Counted from the stretch's first letter, positions 13,227-22,021 are shown. The stretch: DNA of 27,756 bases from JBNKLG01 sp050292235 (GCA_050292235.1 JBNKLG010000030.1:1-27756), one strand, 5' to 3'. The notes: generated by a model not told the origin, from the sequence alone. A program made the numbers and translations.

Positions 13227-14435
13227 ATGACTGACTCTGGCCCTACGACTGAGGATCGCAGGAGGTTTTATCGGTTGTTTACCGGCTGCCTCCTGTGGAT
13301 TTTGTTGACCGGTTGCGCCCAAGACAGCCTCTACTATACCCAAGCCTTCTCCGATAAGGATACCCACGCTTCCGGATCGGCATCCACCTCTGACACCGAC
13401 GACCTTTGGGAAGCATTCCGCACCGGCATGGCCCTGCCCCAAATCGATAACCCGCGCATTGCCCAGGCCCGGGCCTTTTACCTGAGATACCCCAGGCATC
13501 TACCCCGCGTACAACAGCAGGCCAAGCCCTATATCAAGTACATTCTTACCGAACTGGAACGCCGCCATTTACCCAGTGAACTGGCACTCATCCCCATGGT
13601 GGAAAGTGGATATCGACCCAATGCCAGATCCCCCTACGCTGCCGTTGGCCTCTGGCAGTTCATGCCCGCTACCGGTCGGGCTTACGGCCTCCATGAAAAT
13701 GAATGGTATGACGGCCGGCGCGATGTGATTGCCTCAACCCAAGCGGCCCTGAGCCACCTCAGCCGTGTTCATGCAGAGTTCAACAATGACTGGCTGCTCA
13801 CCCTGGCAGCCTACAATGCCGGCGGGCCCACGATCCGCAATGCCATCAAACGCAATCTGGAGCAGGGCAAACCCACTGACTACTGGTCATTGGATCTGCC
13901 ACGGGAAACCCAGCGTTACGTCCCTCGCCTGTTAGCGTTAAAGCAGCTGTTTGAGACACCAGAACATTACGGCATCCACTTGTTGCCCATCAGCAACCAG
14001 CCTCATTTCGAGAGCGTTGAGGTGGGCTCTCCCATCGATTTTGTACTTGCCGCCCGTCTGGCGGGGATGGATAAAGCCACCTTCCGCCAGCTCAACCCCG
14101 GTTTCAAGCTTTGGTTTACCGGACCAGGCAACCGCTTCCGCCTCCAGGTACCCTACCAGAAAGGCGAGGAGTTCAGGTCACTGGTAGCTGCCATCCCACC
14201 GCAAAACCGGGTGCTGTTGAAACCCCACCAGGTGACAAAGGGCGAAACCCTTTTACAGATTGCCAGCCTCTACAACTCCCAGGTTGAGTTAATCAAACAT
14301 CAAAATGGTCTGGAGACCGACAAGCTCAAAGTCTCCTCCACCCTCTGGGTCCCAACGCCCTACTCTGAACAAGCCGCATCAAAACCTGAGACTGCCGCTC
14401 TAACAGCCTCTGCTGGCGCAAAGCCATCCAGCTAA
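13227..14435 (+). CDS. mltD: Membrane-bound lytic murein transglycosylase D (lipoprotein)
   Basis: A 402-residue family 1 lytic transglycosylase that cleaves the peptidoglycan glycan chain. A lipoprotein signal ends in the lipobox LTGC with Cys at 30. The SLT domain has the catalytic Glu at about 126 (PMVESGYRP), then AAVGLWQFMPATGRAYGL and TLAAYNAGG. One LysM peptidoglycan-binding module is visible at about 330-375 (VTKGETLLQIASLYN). Escherichia coli MltD has more LysM modules and is longer, so this is a short form. No strong Shine-Dalgarno sequence precedes ATG 13227. The gene is divergent from the yafS-rnhA pair, a conserved neighbourhood. Confidence 0.95.
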   Translation: MTDSGPTTEDRRRFYRLFTGCLLWILLTGCAQDSLYYTQAFSDKDTHASGSASTSDTDDLWEAFRTGMALPQIDNPRIAQARAFYLRYPRHLPRVQQQAKPYIKYILTELERRHLPSELALIPMVESGYRPNARSPYAAVGLWQFMPATGRAYGLHENEWYDGRRDVIASTQAALSHLSRVHAEFNNDWLLTLAAYNAGGPTIRNAIKRNLEQGKPTDYWSLDLPRETQRYVPRLLALKQLFETPEHYGIHLLPISNQPHFESVEVGSPIDFVLAARLAGMDKATFRQLNPGFKLWFTGPGNRFRLQVPYQKGEEFRSLVAAIPPQNRVLLKPHQVTKGETLLQIASLYNSQVELIKHQNGLETDKLKVSSTLWVPTPYSEQAASKPETAALTASAGAKPSS

Positions 14436-14449
14436 AGTGGAGCTGAGAT

Positions 14450-15082
14450 TCATGCCCTCTTTATGAGGGTTGCTGACAGCCCCCAGGCCACCAGATAGAC
14501 CACCCAGAAGGAGAAGAGCACATCGCTGAAGAAGTGACCACCCTGCAAGATCCGCCCAAGGCCCACCAGGGCGCCCAGGCCGACGCCAAACCAAAACCAG
14601 CGGCGTCGGCCTGATGCCCAGCCCAGGGTCAGAAACCAGAAGCCCATGGCAGCGTGACCACTGACAAAGGAGCAGTTCTCCTGACATTGGTCAGCATGAT
14701 GGAAAGGAGCGCTGTAGTTCTGCACACCGCCGAAAATCTGAATCTGATGAGGCCTCGCCCGCCCGGACTCAGCCTTGAGAATGCCATTGACAATCAGTCC
14801 CGGCCCCAGCAAGAGCACCAGTAAGAGATAGAGGGGCTTTCGGATGCCATGCCTTTGCCATCCAGCCCAGATCAGCCAGCCCAATAACAGCGGCACTATC
14901 AACAGATGCAGATGGGCGAAAGCCCAATAAAGTGTCCGCACCCAAAGCCGATTACCCAGATAGAACCCCTCGCCCGGATGGTAGAACCAGCCCGTTACAG
15001 CCAAGTCTAATCGCGGCCAGTGGAGAAAAATCACAACCATGGCCAAAGCGACCAGGAGGGGCCAAAGGGGATTTTTAAACAT
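14450..15082 (-). CDS. PAP2 family membrane phosphatase
   Basis: A 210-residue protein with about six membrane helices and the three PAP2 phosphatase signatures. These are KAESGRARP (K-x6-RP), FVSGHAAMGF (a PSGH variant) and GRILQGGHFFSDV with the nucleophile His. Two cysteines in the loop QCQENC before the second motif could form a disulfide on the periplasmic side. Family members dephosphorylate undecaprenyl pyrophosphate, phosphatidylglycerol phosphate or lipid A. It is the last gene of a four-gene overlapping operon and overlaps the preceding phosphatase gene by 8 bp. The glycosyltransferase neighbours suggest carrier-lipid recycling or lipid A dephosphorylation. Confidence 0.88.
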   Translation of the reverse strand: MFKNPLWPLLVALAMVVIFLHWPRLDLAVTGWFYHPGEGFYLGNRLWVRTLYWAFAHLHLLIVPLLLGWLIWAGWQRHGIRKPLYLLLVLLLGPGLIVNGILKAESGRARPHQIQIFGGVQNYSAPFHHADQCQENCSFVSGHAAMGFWFLTLGWASGRRRWFWFGVGLGALVGLGRILQGGHFFSDVLFSFWVVYLVAWGLSATLIKRA

Positions 15083-15920
15083 GAAATCGGACCTCTCGAT
15101 ACAGAGGTAAGAGATAGTCTTTGATTCCCGCCGCGAAACAGAGTGCGCCCATGCTCAGTTGAAACCAAGCTGCCAGGGCATAGCCTCCATCGTCATAAAA
15201 CAGCGACTGGCCTGCCAATAGGCAAAATGCCAAACAAAAGAGATGCCCTTTCAGGCTCAAACCCCAACGCCAAACAGCCGCTAGGCGACACCCAGCCCAA
15301 GCCGACAAACAGCCCCCCAAAATTCCAGCAGCCACATCCACCGGCCAATGTACCCCTACCACCACGCGGCTAGCGGCAATCTCATAGGAGAAAAGGATCA
15401 GGGCCAAACGCAAACGCCAGTCCCGTACTAAACAGACCCAGACCGCCAGAAAGGCGGCGATGGTCATGCTGTGCCCGGAGGGAAAACTGTTGTGGCGATA
15501 TCCAGGACCGTTGAGAAAGAAGCTGCCTTCGGCAAGCACAGCAGGAGGACGTAGAGCTCCCACCCAGGGTTTAAGCCCATGGGTTAGCAAAGCCGCAAAG
15601 AGAGCGGTCAGCATCATGGTCCAGAGGATCTCAGGACGACGGCGGGCAAAGAGCAGTGGCAGCGCCAACACGAGCCGGCCATCGCCCAACACCGTCACGC
15701 ACTGCCAAAAACCATCCCCAAAATCCCGAGCCAGACCATTGATGGCAAGAAAGGCCGCGTGATAGCCCCCGCTCAGATAGAAGCACGCCAGGATCAGAGT
15801 AGCCACAATCGCCCAGCCCCGCATCCAACGCTCAGCACCTGATGACCAGACAGAACGCTCTTGAGCTTGGTGCAACTCAACAGACAGGGCCTCCCGCCAG
15901 AGTGAGAGATCAATCGCCAT
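15075..15920 (-). CDS. PAP2 family membrane phosphatase, second copy
   Basis: A 281-residue membrane protein with PAP2 motifs KPWVGALRP, SFPSGHSMTIAAF and SRVVVGVHWPVDV. It is longer than the neighbouring phosphatase, with an extra N-terminal soluble stretch (about residues 1-30) and two further C-terminal hydrophobic segments. The two PAP2 genes are too different to be a recent duplication, so they probably have separate substrates. The gene overlaps the GT39 gene by 11 bp upstream and the other PAP2 gene by 8 bp downstream, a sign of one translationally coupled unit. Candidate substrates are lipid A phosphates or undecaprenyl pyrophosphate. Confidence 0.9.
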   Translation of the reverse strand: MAIDLSLWREALSVELHQAQERSVWSSGAERWMRGWAIVATLILACFYLSGGYHAAFLAINGLARDFGDGFWQCVTVLGDGRLVLALPLLFARRRPEILWTMMLTALFAALLTHGLKPWVGALRPPAVLAEGSFFLNGPGYRHNSFPSGHSMTIAAFLAVWVCLVRDWRLRLALILFSYEIAASRVVVGVHWPVDVAAGILGGCLSAWAGCRLAAVWRWGLSLKGHLFCLAFCLLAGQSLFYDDGGYALAAWFQLSMGALCFAAGIKDYLLPLYREVRFHV

Positions 15921-17508
15921 CCTTCGGCACCTTCACCAAGAGCACCCCACCCTGCTGAAAGACGATGTTCAGATCCTGTCGGCCCAGCTCCTTTTCCAAT
16001 GAGGTTAGACGCCCCTTGCGGGTAAAGACCAGATCTCCCGGCTTGGGATCACGATGAGGGGTGATCGCCCGACGATAGAGACTGAAGCTGGGCATCCGGG
16101 TCTGATAGGCAACCACATCGGCAGGCTGAGACCGGGCCAGCAAGGCGGCCACCTTCACCGGCTGTTGCTGAGCGGCACTGATGACGGGCAGGAGCGTCCC
16201 ATTCACCGCCACCGCCTGAACGATGCCCAAGAGCACCAGCCCCTGCCAGGGCAGTAACCATCGACGTCCGATAAAAAACAGCCCCAATGCCGATAGCAAA
16301 CCCAGCGCCATGAGAGCACGGTAGACCCAGCCCATGGCCTCCCGGCCGGTCGCAACCAGGGCCTGGTCGTAGGCACCTCGGATCTTGGGCTCAGCCAAGG
16401 CCAACAACTCAGGGAAGGCTAACAAAAAACCGAATAGCAACAGCGGCGGCAGATAGGCCAGCCAAGGGTTTTGTAACCGCTCACGCCCCAGGGCCATCAA
16501 CAGAAACAGCGGGGTGCAGCCATAGAGGATGTAATGAGGCAGTTGGGTGTTGGAGAAGGAGAAGAGCAGCAAGACCGGCAGAAACCAGATCCAAAGGAAA
16601 CGCTGCAAGGGATCTTGCCAGGACTGGGCGAAGTTGGGCAGCTGGCACAGCAGCAGTCCTGCGAAGGGCATCAGCACAAAGGGCAACACCAGCAAATAAT
16701 AGGCCCAATGGCCACCGTGGCCCTCCATGGTGCCGGAAAGGCGACCCAGGTTGTGGCCGAGGAAAAACCCCTCGAAAAAGGCCCAGCCCTGCTCGAAATA
16801 GACGGCAATATACCAAGGCAGCGCCACCACCAAAAACAGCAGCCAGCCGGGCAGGAAGAAAATCGCCTTCGCCCAATCCCGCCAGCGCCCGTAACTTCCA
16901 AAAAACAACGCACTGATCATGAAAGGCAGCACCACCGCCACCGGCCCTTTCGTCAGAAACCCCAGCCCCATCAACAGATAGATGCGATAGGCCAGCGGTT
17001 TGGCCGGGGTCTCAAAAAAACGGTAGATGTCGAAGAGAATGGCGGCCAGAATCAGATTCAACAGGGCATCGGCGATGGCGGCCTTGGCGATGACGCCGAC
17101 GGTCAGACTCAAGGCCATGAAGGCGGCAGCAGCGGTGGCGGTCTCTTCCTCACAACGCTGGCGCACAAAGCGGTAGATGACCAACATCCAGCCCAGTGCC
17201 GCCAGGATAGAAGGGAGGCGCAAAGCAAACTCGTTCAGCCCCAGCAGGTTGACCGAAAGCGCCTGTAGCCAATAGATGAGAATGGGCTTGTCGTAGCGAG
17301 GCTCGCCATCCAGATAGGTGGCCAGATAGTTGCCACTGGCCAGCATCTCCCGTGTTGCCTCGCTGAAGGCCCCTTCGTCCAGATCGAACAGGGGCAGCGC
17401 ATTGGCCTGCCAGATGAACGCCAGCAGGGGCAACAAGGTCAGCAGCCAGGGGCTCGCCAACCAGGATTTCAGCGTCGAATTCAAGTCACCGAGTCCTCGC
17501 GATGCCAA
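15910..17508 (-). CDS. GT39/ArnT-like polyprenyl-phosphate sugar transferase
   Basis: A 532-residue GT-C fold membrane glycosyltransferase. The first periplasmic loop has the acidic catalytic motif FDLDEGAFSEATREM and the DKPILIYWLQ block typical of ArnT and relatives. About eleven to twelve membrane helices and a soluble periplasmic C-terminal domain follow. Such enzymes move a sugar from a polyprenyl phosphate to lipid A or another envelope acceptor. The adjacent GT2 enzyme would supply the donor. The sugar is not predictable, as no aminoarabinose synthesis genes are present. ATG 17508 overlaps the upstream gene by 28 bp; a TTG at 17484, overlapping the stop as TTGA, is an alternative start. 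Confidence 0.92.
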   Translation of the reverse strand: MASRGLGDLNSTLKSWLASPWLLTLLPLLAFIWQANALPLFDLDEGAFSEATREMLASGNYLATYLDGEPRYDKPILIYWLQALSVNLLGLNEFALRLPSILAALGWMLVIYRFVRQRCEEETATAAAAFMALSLTVGVIAKAAIADALLNLILAAILFDIYRFFETPAKPLAYRIYLLMGLGFLTKGPVAVVLPFMISALFFGSYGRWRDWAKAIFFLPGWLLFLVVALPWYIAVYFEQGWAFFEGFFLGHNLGRLSGTMEGHGGHWAYYLLVLPFVLMPFAGLLLCQLPNFAQSWQDPLQRFLWIWFLPVLLLFSFSNTQLPHYILYGCTPLFLLMALGRERLQNPWLAYLPPLLLFGFLLAFPELLALAEPKIRGAYDQALVATGREAMGWVYRALMALGLLSALGLFFIGRRWLLPWQGLVLLGIVQAVAVNGTLLPVISAAQQQPVKVAALLARSQPADVVAYQTRMPSFSLYRRAITPHRDPKPGDLVFTRKGRLTSLEKELGRQDLNIVFQQGGVLLVKVPKDGD

Positions 17509-18500
17509 TCTGCCCCCTCAACATCACGCCCTTCCGCCAGCAGATAGGCGCGGCCCTCGCGGGACTCGAAATAGGTCCGGGCCATGAGCTCAGCCAGAAC
17601 ACCGGTGGTCATAAACTGGATCGACATCACCACCAGCAGAATGCCCAGCATCAGCAAGGGGCGCTGGCCGATGTCGGCCCCCAAGATGATTTTGACATAG
17701 GCGAGATAGGTCAGGATCAGACCACCCAACGTGCCGAATCCCAGGCCAATCGAGCCGAAGAAGTGGCCAGGACGCGCCCGAAAGCGCAGGAAAAACATGA
17801 CTGACAACAGATCCTGGATCACCCGAAAGGTTCGGGAAAGGCCATATTTGGACTGGCCGAACTGGCGGGCATGATGTTTTACCGGCGTTTCACCAATGCG
17901 TTCCGGCGGAGTCACACCCGCCACCCAGACGGGGATGAAGCGATGCATCTCGCCAAAAAGGCGCACCTGCTTGATCACCTGGGCCCGATAGACTTTGAGG
18001 CTACAGCCATAATCGTGCAGTCGCACCCCGCTGATCCGACCGATCAACCGGTTGGCCTGACGGGAAAAGAACTTGCGCACCGGTTCATCATGGCGCTTTT
18101 GCCGCCAGCCCTGCAGCAAATCCAGATCACGCTCCAATAACTCGTCCACCAGGCGGGGAATATCCGCCGGATCATTCTGCAAATCACCATCCAGGGTCGC
18201 GATCAGCTCACCCCGGGCAGCATCGATCCCTGCCTGCATGGCCGCCGTCTGGCCATAGTTGCGGCTTAAACGCAGGGGACGAACATAACCGCCATACTGC
18301 GACGCCCCTTGCTGCATGGCGGCGAAGGTGCCATCACTGCTGCCATCATCCACCAAAATCAGCTCCCAGAGGCCGCCATAGGTCGTCATGCTTTGGTGCA
18401 TGCGCTCCAGCAACAGCGGCACATTCTCCCGCTCTTGGTAGAGGGGCACGACAATGGAGAGACTGGGAGCCAACGGCTCGGAAGGCAAAGACTGGGACAA
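17481..18500 (-). CDS. GT2 glycosyltransferase, ArnC/GtrB/dolichol-phosphate-mannosyltransferase type
   Basis: A 339-residue family 2 glycosyltransferase that attaches a sugar from a nucleotide donor to undecaprenyl phosphate on the cytoplasmic face. Visible are SIVVPLYQERENV, VDDGSSDGT (nucleotide binding), RNYGQTAAMQAGIDAARG and the metal-binding DGDLQNDP, with KYGLSRTFRVIQDLL before two C-terminal membrane helices. It is the first gene of the operon GT2-GT39-PAP2-PAP2 and presumably makes the lipid-linked sugar used by the GT39 enzyme. The ATG at 18500 lies 72 bp from the divergent small membrane protein gene. Confidence 0.93.
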   Translation of the reverse strand: MSQSLPSEPLAPSLSIVVPLYQERENVPLLLERMHQSMTTYGGLWELILVDDGSSDGTFAAMQQGASQYGGYVRPLRLSRNYGQTAAMQAGIDAARGELIATLDGDLQNDPADIPRLVDELLERDLDLLQGWRQKRHDEPVRKFFSRQANRLIGRISGVRLHDYGCSLKVYRAQVIKQVRLFGEMHRFIPVWVAGVTPPERIGETPVKHHARQFGQSKYGLSRTFRVIQDLLSVMFFLRFRARPGHFFGSIGLGFGTLGGLILTYLAYVKIILGADIGQRPLLMLGILLVVMSIQFMTTGVLAELMARTYFESREGRAYLLAEGRDVEGADWHREDSVT

Positions 18501-18505
18501 GGGGA

Positions 18506-18535
18506 CTGACTCGGTTGGAAAACGCCCTGTATGAT
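18506..18535 (+). promoter_or_regulatory. Candidate promoter for the small membrane protein gene
   Basis: CTGACT (18506-18511) and TATGAT (18530-18535) are spaced by 18 bases and would start transcription about 30 bases before ATG 18573. The -10 hexamer overlaps the alternative upstream ATG (18531), which supports the shorter protein. Confidence 0.35.
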
Positions 18536-18572
18536 ACCTGAATATCCTTATTGGAGACCGGTTCGACCCACT

Positions 18573-18764
18573 ATGGCCGAGACAGCCCCCTGCCCCTACT
18601 GCACCATTGTACGCCTGATTCTTGTCTGTTTGGTCGGTGGTGCCCTGTGCGGTTTTGGCGCTATCGCTCTGGGACTCTCTTCAAACGCCTCCATGATCGC
18701 CACCTTTTCCGGGGCATTTTTGCCGTTGTTCTGGTATTTCAAGCGCAAAAAAAATCATGACTGA
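18573..18764 (+). CDS. Small two-helix membrane protein with N-terminal CPYC
   Basis: A 63-residue protein that I do not recognise as a named family. It starts MAETAPCPYC, a CxxC pair that could bind metal or form a disulfide. Two hydrophobic helices follow (TIVRLILVCLVGGALCGFGA and MIATFSGAFLPLFWYF), then a basic tail KRKKNHD, so the C-terminus is probably cytoplasmic. An upstream ATG at 18531 would add 14 residues, but it overlaps a likely -10 box. The stop overlaps the start of the next gene by 8 bp, so the protein is translated together with the lipoprotein aminopeptidase. Confidence 0.7.
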   Translation: MAETAPCPYCTIVRLILVCLVGGALCGFGAIALGLSSNASMIATFSGAFLPLFWYFKRKKNHD

Positions 18765-19830
18765 TTCCTACGCTCGCTGGCTGCTCCTCCTCAGCCTTTT
18801 TACCATGACGGGATGCGTCGGGCCGGGTTACTACGCCCAGGCCATCCGGGGCCACATGAACCTCATGGCCGATGCCAAGGATATCGGAACCCTGATTGGT
18901 GACCCTGCCACACCCCGTCCACTGAAGGCCCAGCTACAACAGGCCCAGGCCATACGCCGCTTCGCCACCGAGACGCTGTTGCTGCCGGACAATGCCAGTT
19001 ATCAACGCTATAGCGATCTCAAACGCCCCTTCGCTACCTGGGTGGTGATTGCCACCCCAGCCTTCGATCTCGAGCCCAAACGCTGGTGTTTTCCCTTTGT
19101 GGGCTGTCTCAGCTACCGGGGCTATTTTGACCAGAATCAGGCCAAACAACTGGCAACTGAGTTACGGCAACAGGGTTACGATACGGCAGTCTCCGGTAGC
19201 CGGGCCTATTCCACCCTGGGCTGGTTCAGCGATCCGCTGCTCAATACCCAACTGGGTCAATCCGAGGGGCAGCTGGCGGAAATCATATTCCATGAGCTGG
19301 CCCATCAGAAGCTCTATTTCTCCGGTGATACCGCCTTCAACGAGGCTTTTGCTGTGGCGTTATCGCGATATGGTGCCGAACGCTGGCTACGGCAGAGCGG
19401 CCACTTCAAGGTCTTGGCCGCCTACCGCAAAGAGACCCGGCGCCTTGACCAGCTTAGTCAGCTGTTGCTGAAGCATCGACAAGCTTTAGGAAAACTCTAT
19501 CGCCAAGACCTCGCTCATCAAACCATGATGATGGCCAAACAGCGCCAGTTCACCGCTTTAAAAGCGAATTATCGTCGCCTCAGACAAGGCTGGGGGCCAT
19601 ACCATGGTTATGATCGTTGGATGAACAGCGACCTCAATAACGCCCATCTGACTATGATTGCCACCTATCAGGAAATGGTGCCGGATTTTCAACGTTTGCT
19701 GAGCCGTTGTAACCACCAGTTAGCGCCCTATTATCAACAGTTAGAGAGTCTAAGATCGCTTGCCCCTGAGCAACGGCAACACCAGCTGAGAAAACTGCGT
19801 TGCAAAGAATTCCAACATCTTGACCGATGA
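18757..19830 (+). CDS. Putative aminopeptidase lipoprotein (zinc-dependent, DUF2265-like)
   Basis: A 357-residue protein with a lipoprotein signal peptide ending MTGC (Cys at about 20), so it is probably anchored to a membrane facing the periplasm. The zinc-binding motif HELAH is in IIFHELAHQKLYF, and a downstream Glu in FNEAFAVALSRYGAERWL would complete the gluzincin-type site. The pattern GYYAQAIRGH...L near the N-terminus and CFPFVGCLSYRGYFD are typical of the predicted aminopeptidase family I recall from Gammaproteobacteria. Substrates are not known. The C-terminal third is rich in Gln, Arg and Lys and probably helical. It is coupled to the small membrane protein upstream. Confidence 0.85.
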   Translation: MTDSYARWLLLLSLFTMTGCVGPGYYAQAIRGHMNLMADAKDIGTLIGDPATPRPLKAQLQQAQAIRRFATETLLLPDNASYQRYSDLKRPFATWVVIATPAFDLEPKRWCFPFVGCLSYRGYFDQNQAKQLATELRQQGYDTAVSGSRAYSTLGWFSDPLLNTQLGQSEGQLAEIIFHELAHQKLYFSGDTAFNEAFAVALSRYGAERWLRQSGHFKVLAAYRKETRRLDQLSQLLLKHRQALGKLYRQDLAHQTMMMAKQRQFTALKANYRRLRQGWGPYHGYDRWMNSDLNNAHLTMIATYQEMVPDFQRLLSRCNHQLAPYYQQLESLRSLAPEQRQHQLRKLRCKEFQHLDR

Positions 19831-19844
19831 GTTAAAAAGACCAC

Positions 19845-21419
19845 TCAGGTACGAAACTGCCCTAACAACCTTTTGAGTTCGCTGCTCAGTTCGGTCAAGC
19901 CGGAACTGGCTTGTGAATTCTGCTGGCTACGTTCAACAACACCAGAAGCAAGCGCACTGATACTACTGATACTCTCGCTGATGTCATCGGAGACACTGGT
20001 TTGCTCTTCCACAGCATTCGCCACTTGCAGATTCATATCGGCAATCGCTGCTACAGCCTTCATAATGGCTTCGAGTGAATTTCTGACCACTGAGGTTTTA
20101 TCTACCGAGTCCCGAGTCCCATCACGACTTTTTTGCATGGCAGCTACGGCGTTACGACTCCCCTGCTGCACCTGCTCTATCATCTGTTGGATCTCTTGCG
20201 TAGACTCCTGAGTCCGGCTAGCCAGTGTTCGTACTTCATCAGCCACCACGGCAAACCCTCGACCCTGCTCACCAGCCCGCGCCGCCTCGATAGCTGCGTT
20301 CAACGCCAGCAAATTGGTCTGTTCTGCGATACCGCGGATCACATCCAGAACACCACCGATACGTTCACTGTCCTCTTCAAGCCGTTGTACGACATTGGTC
20401 GCTGATTCGACCTCTGTCGCAAGCCGATCTATCACTGCCACCGCCTCACCTACTGCATCATTGGCCTGACTGGTCCCCTGCTTGGCCTCGTTAGCAGCAT
20501 TGGCAGTATTCGATGCATTGCCGGACACTTCGGCAAAGCTGACCGACATCTGATTCATCGCTGTAGCAACCTGCTCAACTTCTGTCTGGTGCTTAGCGAG
20601 CAGCTCATTGGTTGCCAGTGAAATTTCATTGACCTGTTGTGCTGAACCATCAAGCTGCGTGGCGGACGATGTGACATGGGTGACCACGTCCTGGATCTTG
20701 GCAATGAACAGGTTGATCGACACCGCCACTCGACCAAACTCATCTTTGGTCGATACCTCGAGTCTTCGTGTCAGATCGCCATCACCCTCTGCCAGCTCAC
20801 TGGCCAATAACTTAAGACGGCAAAGTGGCCTGCCAATCACTGAACGCGCAACCCACACAATCAGAGCAAGCGCCACAACCAATGCCAATAATGAAATCAC
20901 CAGGGCATCAAACCACTCATCATTCACCACCGCACTCAAACGATCATTGGAGAAAGCAATGGCCAGCGTGCCAACGGGCGAATCGCCCTCTTTGCCTGAT
21001 GTAATTGGCACCACCAGCCAGGCGTGTGTGCCTGATTCCTCATAGCGAAGCTCTTTGCCCACAGAGCTCAGGGCAGAATCAAGCGGGTATTCTGGAAGCT
21101 GCTTTGCCCGGTAGCGGGTTAGCACATTACCCTTTGCATCCCAGGTCACCAAATCAGAGACGGTGGAATCGGGCTTGGCCACCAATTGGGTATAAGCTGC
21201 CTCAATGGCCTGGGATTTTTTCCAGCGAACCCCTCCCTTTACGTTTTCAGCAAGCAGCTCCGTCGTATCGATGCGATTGAGTTTCGCTACCTCATACAAA
21301 CCATGGTGTAGCCCCTGGCTTGATTCCCACACCAATGTTGCAAAGCCCAGGGCAACCACCGTCGCAACCGGAATCAGTAACTTCCATGCAACACTCATTG
21401 ATCTCAATGACTGAAACAT
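19845..21419 (-). CDS. Methyl-accepting chemotaxis protein
   Basis: A 524-residue chemoreceptor. There is a membrane helix at about residues 10-28, a periplasmic sensor of about 140 residues, a second helix at about 173-193, then HAMP (about 195-247) and the coiled-coil signalling domain. The signalling tip is IRGIAEQTNLLALNAAIEAARAG-like and ends in GRGFAVVADEVRTLA; it contacts CheA and CheW. No CheR-tethering pentapeptide ends the protein (it ends QFRT). The start at ATG 21419 is chosen because GAGGGGA precedes it at good spacing; a TTG at 21434 gives five more residues. The gene lies 35 bp after a periplasmic sensor-like protein, probably co-transcribed. Confidence 0.95.
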   Translation of the reverse strand: MFQSLRSMSVAWKLLIPVATVVALGFATLVWESSQGLHHGLYEVAKLNRIDTTELLAENVKGGVRWKKSQAIEAAYTQLVAKPDSTVSDLVTWDAKGNVLTRYRAKQLPEYPLDSALSSVGKELRYEESGTHAWLVVPITSGKEGDSPVGTLAIAFSNDRLSAVVNDEWFDALVISLLALVVALALIVWVARSVIGRPLCRLKLLASELAEGDGDLTRRLEVSTKDEFGRVAVSINLFIAKIQDVVTHVTSSATQLDGSAQQVNEISLATNELLAKHQTEVEQVATAMNQMSVSFAEVSGNASNTANAANEAKQGTSQANDAVGEAVAVIDRLATEVESATNVVQRLEEDSERIGGVLDVIRGIAEQTNLLALNAAIEAARAGEQGRGFAVVADEVRTLASRTQESTQEIQQMIEQVQQGSRNAVAAMQKSRDGTRDSVDKTSVVRNSLEAIMKAVAAIADMNLQVANAVEEQTSVSDDISESISSISALASGVVERSQQNSQASSGLTELSSELKRLLGQFRT

Positions 21420-21454
21420 AGCGAATCCCCTCAAACGAGTGAACGTTACAGCGA

Positions 21455-22021
21455 CTAGAGGCCATCCACATTCACACCGACAGTCACTGCACCGATAACC
21501 TGACCTCCATCGACAACCGGCAAACTGACCTGAGCCTGAAACACCTGGGTGGATTCATCCTGTTCCACGTCACTGACATGGATAGCATCAGCACCCACTA
21601 AATAGGTTTTCTGCCATTTGGCCTCATCACCCTGCCAATAATCAGAGGTCACATCGCTTTGGCCAACATTCAGTCCTTTGTTATCCATGACAAAGATCTC
21701 AGTATAAAGGCCCTGCCCATCCTCCTTGACCTTTTTCAGGTAGGTCGACAAGGCGTTGCCCAAGGTGGCATCGACCAGGGGCCCAGCACCTGACTTGACC
21801 TCAGCGCGCCACTGCTTATCCTGCACATCAATGTCAGCCTGAGAAAGCCCGGCATTTTTGGCGTTCTGAGCCTTTACGGCATCAATGACAACAGGGTTAT
21901 TCAGCCAAGTGGGAAATTTGCTGCGACCCAATTCGCTAAGCTTGTCCGAAATCTCATCGGCCATCAGGGTGCAGCTGAAAAGGATGATGACAATAGAACC
22001 AAGCAATCTGAGCATTTTCAT
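21455..22021 (-). CDS. Secreted single-domain Cache/PDC-like protein
   Basis: A 188-residue protein with a signal peptide (MKMLRLLGSIVIILFSCTLMA, cleavage probably after MA-DE). The mature part resembles a Cache (PDC) sensor domain: EIFVMDNKGLNVGQSDVTSD, then DYWQGDEAKWQKTY, then QVSLPVVDGGQVIGAVTVGV. This fold normally sits inside receptors, and here it is free in the periplasm. ATG 22021 has GGGAG upstream. It is the first gene of a two-gene unit with the chemoreceptor, so it may bind a ligand and present it to the receptor. The cysteine in the signal does not fit a good lipobox. Confidence 0.78.
   Translation of the reverse strand: MKMLRLLGSIVIILFSCTLMADEISDKLSELGRSKFPTWLNNPVVIDAVKAQNAKNAGLSQADIDVQDKQWRAEVKSGAGPLVDATLGNALSTYLKKVKEDGQGLYTEIFVMDNKGLNVGQSDVTSDYWQGDEAKWQKTYLVGADAIHVSDVEQDESTQVFQAQVSLPVVDGGQVIGAVTVGVNVDGL

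Noticed and set aside
14455..14469. CCCTC/GAGGG hairpin between mltD and the PAP2 gene as a bidirectional terminator
   Set aside because: Only a 5-bp stem, no T run on either side, and it lies within the last codons of the PAP2 gene.
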